Origin: Favolaschia claudopus
Lineage: Eukaryota; Basidiomycota; Agaricomycetes; Agaricales; Mycenaceae
Direction: 5' to 3'
NCBI GenBank assembly: GCA_037176885.1
Contig: JAWWNJ010000011.1
Location: 2,046,001 to 2,110,000, forward strand
DNA: 64,000 nucleotides
The notes beneath the pieces were generated by a model. That model did not search any database. It saw only the letters and a list, made by a program, of their open reading frames with translations, and was not told the DNA's origin. Each line of letters begins with the position of its first letter. Position 1 is the stretch's first letter. A program made the translations under genes and the position numbers. Of the stretch, positions 57,392-64,000 are shown in pieces.

Positions 57392-58831
57392 CGCTAAATT
57401 TTCTCATTTGTAACCGGTGGACTACTGTGTTTGTTGGACTGTTGTATACTTAATCCACTGTCTCAACTCGACGCGGTTCTGACAAAGACGGCAACTTCGT
57501 TTCACCTCTCCGTGATCTCCTCGATTTACATATCTGACCATGGCTTCGGATCCGTTTCCGTTCTTGTTCGAGTCTCATATATTACTCTGTGCGTCTATCC
57601 CTCCTTTCTACGGACATGGATCCCCGTCCTTTCCTCCTGTTACCACAGTACCAGTCTAACCGCCATCCCATGGCTTTCTAGGCTGCTTTTGTCCCATCTG
57701 GCTCTATGCTAAACATGTGTCAAAGCGGGAATCCACAGGATGTGCTTGAACAACCGGCTTTTGATGGTGGTGAGATTCACAATAAACGAAGCTCAGTTGT
57801 CAATTGCCTCTCATGCGAGCTCGAGGTCTATCGACTGTCACTTGAGACATAACATAAGGTTGCCTGTTCGATTCGGTATTGGGTTTTATCTATTCTGCAA
57901 GAACCCTTTTTCTCTGTTTCTTTCCTTTGATTTTCGTTTTCCCGACCCTTCTGGACTTTGGCTTGTCAATGGTGATCTTACCCAAGGATCCGTGCCAGTA
58001 ATGTTTCCGCCGTTTTTCACTTTGGGTTTGGTGCTCTAAATATCCTTTTGCAGTTGGGCGGTGCGACGACTCGGACAGACACAAATTCTGTGGAGAAATA
58101 CGACCTGACCTGATTCTCTTGGACACCCACCTCCGTTTCGTTCTTCTGTTCGGTCCGCGAGTGTCGTTCTGCCTCTTCGAATGCATACCGTACTCTGGCC
58201 TCAACTATCGTGCTGTGATTGTTGAATGTTCAAAATACACAGAACCGATTGCAACGAGCATAAACGGGGAAAAACACCAAGATTCGGCAAACCGTCAACC
58301 CTAATCAATGCCAAGAAATCGATTCAAAGCCGGTGAATCGTTAAACGTCGAATGTTCTTGTTCAACGTTTTTTTTGTGAGTGCTTGGTGAGTGGTTCAAT
58401 TGAAGATGTTCGATTTTGTGATTGACTGATGAGATGCAGTCTATTATTCACAAGTCGTCTTCAGCAATTTTCCTCGAAGACGTGAATGGTTGATTATCGC
58501 GCCTTTTCGAAGCATTCGTACACTCAGTGCCGTGAAAAAGTTACCAAGGCTCCTGGTCTGAGATCATCGATTAGAGTACTTCAATCTTCCCAGCTCACAA
58601 GTTCGCTGAATTAAACGTTTTCCCCGGTATCGCGCAGATTGGCTTGGTGAAAAACGACGCGAGGAATGGCCATAACAGGCGAACGTTCGCCGTCGCCGAG
58701 ACCGTCTCGGCGACGGCGGAGCTCCGCCTAAACGGGCGGCCATCCGGGTCTAACATCGAGTCACGCTTTGATTACTATTTTAGCGCTGCAACTTGCGATC
58801 TCGATAACTTTGAAGCTCTGACTCCTTCATC
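57392..58831. other. Intergenic, no supported gene
   Basis: 3' region of paralog B and promoter of the acetyltransferase. Open frames (57431-57712, 57740-58039) lack motifs. A near-palindrome CGCCGTCGCCGAGACCGTCT / CTCGGCGACGGCG lies at 58688-58722. Confidence 0.4.
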
Positions 58832-59936
58832 ATGTCCAACTACCCTCCCGATCCATACGTCCAACCAAAACTCACCAGAACGGAGGCAGAGGCGTATCTG
58901 CAAAGGCTCCGACTGCCGTCGTCGCTGCTGGATTCTGCGCCGTCCCTTTCGCTCCTATCCACCTTGTTCTTGTCTCACCTGGAGTGGGTGCCCAAGGATA
59001 CATCCCCCTTGCATGTCCCAGAGGCACAATGGAACGGACCGTCGACCCCGATTAAATTAAGCAGCGCATTTACCAACATGCCTCTGGGTGCCTCCGCATA
59101 CGATCGTATCGTTCACGAAAGCAAGGGCGCATTTTGCTTCTCGATCAATGCAACGTTTGCCGGGTTTCTTCGTCACTTTGGCTTCACGATCTCGGAACTT
59201 GTCGGGCGTACGTTCAAGTCGCTTGGGAATGATCCTATGGTGCATCCTGATGGCTGGAGGTGGGGAACGCTCACTCACGAGCTGTTGCTCGCTGGGTGGC
59301 CAGAAAGCCCCGATAGATATCTGATCGACGGTGCCTGGGGCCCGGGAAATTTAGCCAAACCGTCTGCCTTTTTCCCTATGACTCACCGTCGGATTCTGAT
59401 ATATTTTTTCCAGGATAAAACTCACCACGGATCCAGAAGGCGAGGCCATCTTAGGGCTAAACGACTTCGAGGCCTATCGCCTGATTTATGAGGAGCTTCC
59501 GCTGTCCCCAAATATGACGCCTCCCATCGACAATATCGCTGGGTATACACTGTATCGTCGTTTTGCGCCCGTAGGAACACCCCATACTCTCCCGATCACC
59601 GCCGATTCGCCTGGTTATTGGTCCCCGCTCTTCCACTTCCTCCTCGTCTCCGTACCCATTGCAGATTACATGTTGTACCACCACTTCTCCGCGTCGCATG
59701 AAATGGCCTCGTTTACGGCGTTCTGGCTCATTACACGCATTATTCCTGACTCCGGAGGGGCGCGTCGTTCTATGATGTACGCAGAGAAGGAGGGCCAGGG
59801 CAAGCGGGCAAAAGTGTTCACGACAGGTGGACTCGAGGGTCGAGGGAGCGAAGAAGGACGCGATGTTGAATGGGTGGACATGGAAACAGGGCCAATGAAG
59901 GAGTATCTCACCAGGGAATTCGGCTTCAAATTTTAG
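58832..59936 (+). CDS. Arylamine N-acetyltransferase family (NAT)
   Basis: Two exons, 58832-59361 and 59414-59936, with a 52-nt intron; 350 aa. The three catalytic residues of the family can be placed: Cys102 in GAFCFSIN, His149 in GTLTHELLLAGW and Asp166 in RYLIDGAWGPG. The N-terminal block HLEWVPKDTSPLHVP fits the start of the fold. NATs move an acetyl (in some fungi malonyl) group from CoA to arylamines or hydrazines through the Cys; the enzyme is cytosolic. In Fusarium such genes detoxify plant benzoxazolinones; whether that holds here is unknown. The segment near the active Cys reads SKGAFC where RGGxC is usual, so substrate range may differ. It lies between paralogs B and C of the PY-motif family. 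Confidence 0.8.
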
Positions 59937-60238
59937 ACGGATACATAGATTCTAGATTAAATTCTTATTGTCTGCTTCGCCACGTTGAAAAGCACATCGC
60001 TACTTTTCGGGATCGGAATCTCAAAATTGTGCCCATCTTCCTGGGCTATTTACGACGCAATATGGTGGCTGCCCAGGCTTGATTTAGTCCTGGTCCTTGA
60101 TTTCCAATGCGTTGAAACAGCGTTGCAGTTGAATTTCGTTGAAGTTGGGTTTACATAATGATAAGATAAGATAACAGCGATCCAGGTCCAATCAAAACGA
60201 CAAAAAAAGCGTGTCCACGCTTCCTTGCGTTCTCCTAC
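59937..60238. other. Short intergenic with the promoter of paralog C
   Basis: About 300 bp. It contains the triple GATA motif at 60160-60177. Confidence 0.5.
60160..60177 (+). promoter_or_regulatory. Triple GATA motif upstream of PY-motif gene C
   Basis: GATAAGATAAGATAACAG ends 61 bp before ATG 60239 and matches the shorter GATAAGATAACAG ahead of gene A. Confidence 0.5.
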
Positions 60239-61064
60239 ATGCTCCATGGGTCGTTCCTTGCCACCCCGCTCTTCGTCGCCGCCGTTGCGGTCGTCGGCGC
60301 CCGTCATGTTCTCGCCGCCAATGACAGCCACAGCAGCAATGAACCTGTGATCATAGGCTTCATCTTGGGTCAGTTGAGTTCCTTAAATCTCACCAATTTT
60401 CAGACGTTCACGCTAATTCATCCAGCCGTTCTGTTCCTCATCCTCTTCTCCTGCGCCGCCCAACGCCGTCGCGCGCGTCTCGCAGCTCTTGCGGCTCAAT
60501 CGACAACCACGACAACAACTCACATACCTTCAAATCCACCCGTCCGACTCTCATCGTACTCACGATTCCCGCACGGGATACAATACGGCTCTTCATCCCC
60601 ATTGACTCCGCACATTACTCCCGCAGGGTCTGAGTACCCGCCGCATGGCGCGGCAGATTGGGCGCCTCCTCCGTATGTTAAGGAGGAGGGTGGTGGACAA
60701 CAGCAATATGCTCCGGTGCGTCTTCAAAAATCAATTTACTCCTTTCTTGATGGTTCGGCTCCTTTGGCAGCCCTCCGGTCCACCACCACCCACAATCGAC
60801 GCGCCATATACCTACGCTCCGGTGCGTCTGGTCTTCTGCTTTATACCTCCTGTGACTCATATTCATCTCCCCGCTACTCAGCCTCCAGGACCACCCCCAC
60901 GAGCTCACATCTCCGTGTGTCTATCTATCCTCATACTCTATCGCATTTTGCTTATCTCTCGTTGTTCCCCGTACATACAGTCCAATTCCGCTGACTTTAC
61001 CAACGCCGGTGTCGGTGGTTTCCGTGCAGCATCACCACAACCTCGATCCCCCGCAGCGCCTTAG
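60239..61064 (+). CDS. PY-motif single-pass membrane protein, paralog C
   Basis: Five exons: 60239-60368, 60426-60715, 60771-60821, 60882-60914 and 60981-61064; 195 aa, intron phases 1,0,0,0. Signal peptide LFVAAVAVVGARHVLA, outer segment NDSHSSNE, membrane helix across the exon 1/2 junction ending SCA, then RRRAR. A Thr run (QSTTTTTT) precedes YPPHGAADWAPPPYVKEE with PPPY at 124-127; then PPPPTIDAPYTYAP, PPGPPPRAHIS and the C-terminus QPRSPAAP. It is closest to A in the Pro-rich exons and the YSRFPHGIQYGSSSP block. Roles as for A. Confidence 0.75.
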
Positions 61065-62083
61065 TCGCAAATTATATTGCACGAGCATTTGCTTGTATCT
61101 CATTTGATTTCCATGTTCCACGTTGTATGACTGAATGAATACTGTATCCTTACCTTTCCGATCACTCCAAGCTGGCAGCAAATTTCTATAAATCACCACT
61201 ACGCTGGAAATTCGACCAGCGAATTTGCAATCGACTCTGGGTTCCTTCCTCTCCGTCCAGCCGATGCTCTTTCCGCAATTTGCCCATTCCTTCATCCCCG
61301 TTCCTTATCAGTGAGTGAATTTCGCTGCCTTTTTGCAACTAAATCTGTCTCAGCTTCACTGGGCCTTGTCAAGCCTTGTCTCGTCTCGCCGGATCTCGAC
61401 TGTCCCTGAATTATCCGTGCGAACCTTATGAACTATTCTGGACAACGGATGGTGTCCGGTTCAACTTGTTACGTTCGGCTCATCCTACTTTCTCCCACGT
61501 GGCTCGACGTTTTCTCTGCTTCCCTTCTTCTGTTACCGACACCTGGTTCTTGATTTTGATACTTCTTTCTCTCGCATCCAGGCTGAACAAGGCTCGCCGG
61601 TGTACTATTCACTTGTTGTGCGTCTATACCTTCCGATATCGGGCTGACATTCCTCCACTTGAGCTGCGTAAAAATCACTTGCGCTCAATACTCGATTTCC
61701 CCGCCATCATATGTCCGTCTATGTCATTCTCCATTCTCGAATTCTCTCTGGCAGAAAGAAAGTGTCTGAATTGTCGATTGCTCAACTGAGTGACAATGCC
61801 GCCTAAGTATGCCGGTCCTATAATTGTTCAGCGGACTTCCGGAAAATCATCACGGAGAAGACATGCAACTATGTTCTGGGCGTCTAGTGAGTACAAGAAA
61901 CAGATGGGTGTCAGCCGTGAGCTAACTATGGCTCTTAACTTGGAGTTCTGCGATAATAGGTCAATCACTTTTCTGATAGACAGTTAGATGGAAGAAGATC
62001 GGCATTCGCCGCGCACATATATAAGTGCAAAGGCGCTCAAGCCAAATTCCTCTTTTCCTCCCCTCTTCTTCCCACCCTCCCAG
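61065..62083. other. Intergenic, no supported gene
   Basis: 3' region of paralog C and promoter of the 7-TM gene. A plus-strand open frame at 61376-61789 has no motif. ATATATAAG at 62017-62025 is a TATA candidate for the gene starting at 62084. Confidence 0.45.
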
Positions 62084-63335
62084 ATGCAGGGCATCACTCT
62101 TTTACCAGCTAACCTCATTACTGTCGTTCTCGAAAGTTTTCTTTCCGGCTTACTATGCCTTCTCTTCGCCTCAACTATCTATTTTTTCACCACAAGACGA
62201 ACCTTGGCAGGAGAACGTCCCAAACATCATCTGCTGTCCTATGTGTTTGTCGGGGTGACAACTCTTTTCGTGGTAGCAATTGTGGTGAGCTATCATATTC
62301 ACGCCGAAGGCTAACTGGCTGGTAATTCATCGAGATATGCAGCACTGGACTATTGTTATCTATCAAGCATTCTTTGCCTTCGTCCACCTCGGCGAGGCTA
62401 AAAGCGAAGATAAATTCTACGCCGACCTTTCCCAGCCTTCCGAAATTGCCAAAGCAATCTTGATATCAATCGCGGTTGTCCTTGGGGATGCACTTGTTGT
62501 GCGTTTCAGCTGATGTTGTAAATATCTAATTCATCACTACCTATCTTACCAGACATACCGCCTGTGGATCATATGGGGACAAACTCGGAAGATAGCGATA
62601 TTCCCTTTGCTTGCTCTGTTGTTGCTTTTCGGTGAGCGATAATTTGAATCAATCACAATGTGCGGCGTATGGATGTCACCTTCCATCTAAATCAGCGTGT
62701 TTCTTGGTTGTTGACATCAAAATGTCGAACTGGAATCCAAACAGCCGCGGGACGACCTGGGACAAGGATTCGGGACCCTGGATGACCACGGCCTTCGTTG
62801 TTTCTTTGCTGTTTGTAGTTCCTGTTGACTTCAAGTTCGATGAGTCGACTCATAAACTGTTCCAAGGGCAAATCTTTACAACACTGGTAAGTATACGTAC
62901 CAGGCATGTTGATTGCACAATTAATACTGTGAAGGGTTCATAATCTTCCGCATCTTGAGAGCCTCTAAAACAACGCCGGCGGGACAATCTACTCTTGTGG
63001 TAAATCTCGCTATTACTCCTACACAAACTCCAGCTGACACGGAGCCCAGTGGTTTCTGTCGATCTTGATTGAGAGCGCCACATTGCAAACGTGAGCGGTC
63101 TTTCTGATATTTGACATCAAATATTGAGCCCTAACAATATGATAATAGCTCCTGGTTACTGTTCACAGGCATAGTCGAAGTTCTCAAGTCGGACCTCACC
63201 TGTGTCACCTTAGACAATTTTCCTGCAATTTTGGCAGTTTCAAACACATTGATTCATGCCAGAATCGGCTTAGGATGGTCAAAGGAGCCAGCTGTAGCCG
63301 AGAGAAAGGGGTATTTAGCCGAAAACTCTGTATAA
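62084..63335 (+). CDS. Multi-span (7-TM) fungal membrane protein
   Basis: First exons: 62084-62284, 62343-62498 and 62553-62631; the fourth begins near 62697. Later exons are less certain; the last ends at TAA 63333-63335. Hydrophobic helices appear in order: VVLESFLSGLLCLLFASTIY, LLSYVFVGVTTLFVVAIV, then HWTIVIYQAFFAFVH, AKAILISIAVVLGDALV joined to TYRLWIIWG, a Leu-rich helix (FPLLALLLL), PWMTTAFVVSLL, and an ILIESA-type helix near the end. The spacing and the YRLWIIW marker match a large agaricomycete family of about 300-350 aa 7-TM proteins with unknown ligands, often compared with receptors. Function is not established. Confidence 0.7.
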
Positions 63336-63484
63336 GCACTCTGGGCGACCTAAGTTGAAGTCAACTTAGTGAATTCAACATCGGATCAGAGATTCCGATT
63401 TGTTCCGAGCCTTCTCTCGCCCCGGCGATTGCCTGCCATGACCTCCGCGAATCACTCTTGCTTTTCTCCCACCATCTCGTCACT

Positions 63485-64000
63485 ATGCGTCGAGGAATTT
63501 GGGCCTTTATCCAAGATCAATGGACAACGCAGCCCCCCGTGCTTCAGAAAGACCTCAATGGGCAGACGGTAATCGTACTCGGTGCGAGCACTGGCCTCGG
63601 CTTTGAGGCAGCCAAACATTTTGCCTCCATGAAGCCTGGCCGTCTCATTTTATGTTGTCGAAGTCAGAGCAGGGGCCAGACGGCGCTCGAAAGTATGTCT
63701 GGAAACTTCCTGCTTTGATCCATTTTTGAGTTTATCGATTTGACTTTTTCATGGCAGAAATTATCGAGGCGACGGGATGCGCAGTAGCGGAGCTCTGGAT
63801 TATAGACCTAGGCGATTTCACCTCCGTCGGCCAGTTCATTACCAAGTTTGAGCAGGACGGAGGTCGGCTTGATATTCTCGTTGCAAATGCCGCCGTCTAT
63901 GCGGATAAATACGAGCCCACCAATGATGGCTGGGAGACTGCGTTCGTCGTGCTCCCTCGTTCGCAGATACAAATATTGATCTCATGATGCTGTAGCTTTC
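63485..64000 (+). CDS. Short-chain dehydrogenase/reductase (partial, cut by window end)
   Basis: ATG 63485 opens MRRGIWAFIQDQW. The N-terminal Rossmann motif is VIVLGASTGLGFEAAKHF (TGxxxGxG type), followed by LILCCRSQSRG, an intron at about 63690-63755, the DLGDFTSV block and LDILVANAAV (NNAG-type position). The catalytic Tyr-Lys part lies beyond the window. The order and spacing resemble retinol-dehydrogenase or WWOX-like SDRs of fungi using NAD(P)H. The substrate is unknown. Confidence 0.75.

Overview
The window looks like nuclear DNA of a mushroom-forming basidiomycete (Agaricomycetes). Genes are split by many 45-70 nt GT-AG introns, coding exons are GC-rich, and the families fit that group: fungal cytochrome P450s, an ABCC transporter, a fungal 7-TM protein family, and a Ty3/gypsy chromovirus. 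No prokaryotic operon structure is seen. All exon joins below were made by eye from splice signals and reading frame; no search was run.

Layout. 0-7 kb: an ADP-ribosylglycohydrolase (-), an unresolved duplicated locus, a small single-pass membrane protein (+) and a P450 (-). 8.8-14.3 kb: two genes in opposite orientation share a duplicated promoter. One is an ORF with an in-frame stop (+). The other is a helical-bundle protein with two exon-encoded glycine-rich repeats (-). A single-pass membrane protein (-) lies between them. 12.2-17.7 kb: a repeat-rich belt with a tRNA-headed SINE-like family and a second repeat pair. 18.7-29.8 kb: the densest metabolic stretch, all on +: an ABCC transporter, a secreted GH43 arabinanase-like protein and a second P450. 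31.3 kb: the first of three paralogous PY-motif membrane proteins. 32.2-36.7 kb: AT-richer DNA with orphan ORF fragments. 36.7-51.6 kb: a three-level transposon nest. 51.6-56.5 kb: repeats and no confident gene. 56.5-64 kb: the other two PY-motif paralogs flanking an arylamine N-acetyltransferase, then a 7-TM protein and a short-chain dehydrogenase cut by the window end.

The transposon nest is the clearest structure. A gypsy element of about 14.3 kb (37102-51405, coding on -) has LTRs that look identical, a 5-bp target duplication (CGGTT) and one uninterrupted Gag-Pol frame ending in a chromodomain. It landed inside an older inverted-repeat element. A 505-bp TA-duplicating MITE later inserted into its 5' LTR. 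Downstream of pol the element carries at least three more ORFs on the same strand that I cannot assign to any retroelement protein.

The best candidates for something undescribed are (a) the three PY-motif single-pass membrane proteins with identical five-exon architecture, possibly ubiquitin-ligase adaptors; (b) the helical-bundle plus glycine-repeat protein, which resembles fungal cell-death or NLR-associated architectures, and its duplicated promoter; (c) the accessory ORFs of the gypsy element; and (d) the SINE-like family. The transporter, GH43 and P450 genes are adjacent, but a biosynthetic cluster is not demonstrated because no backbone enzyme is present.
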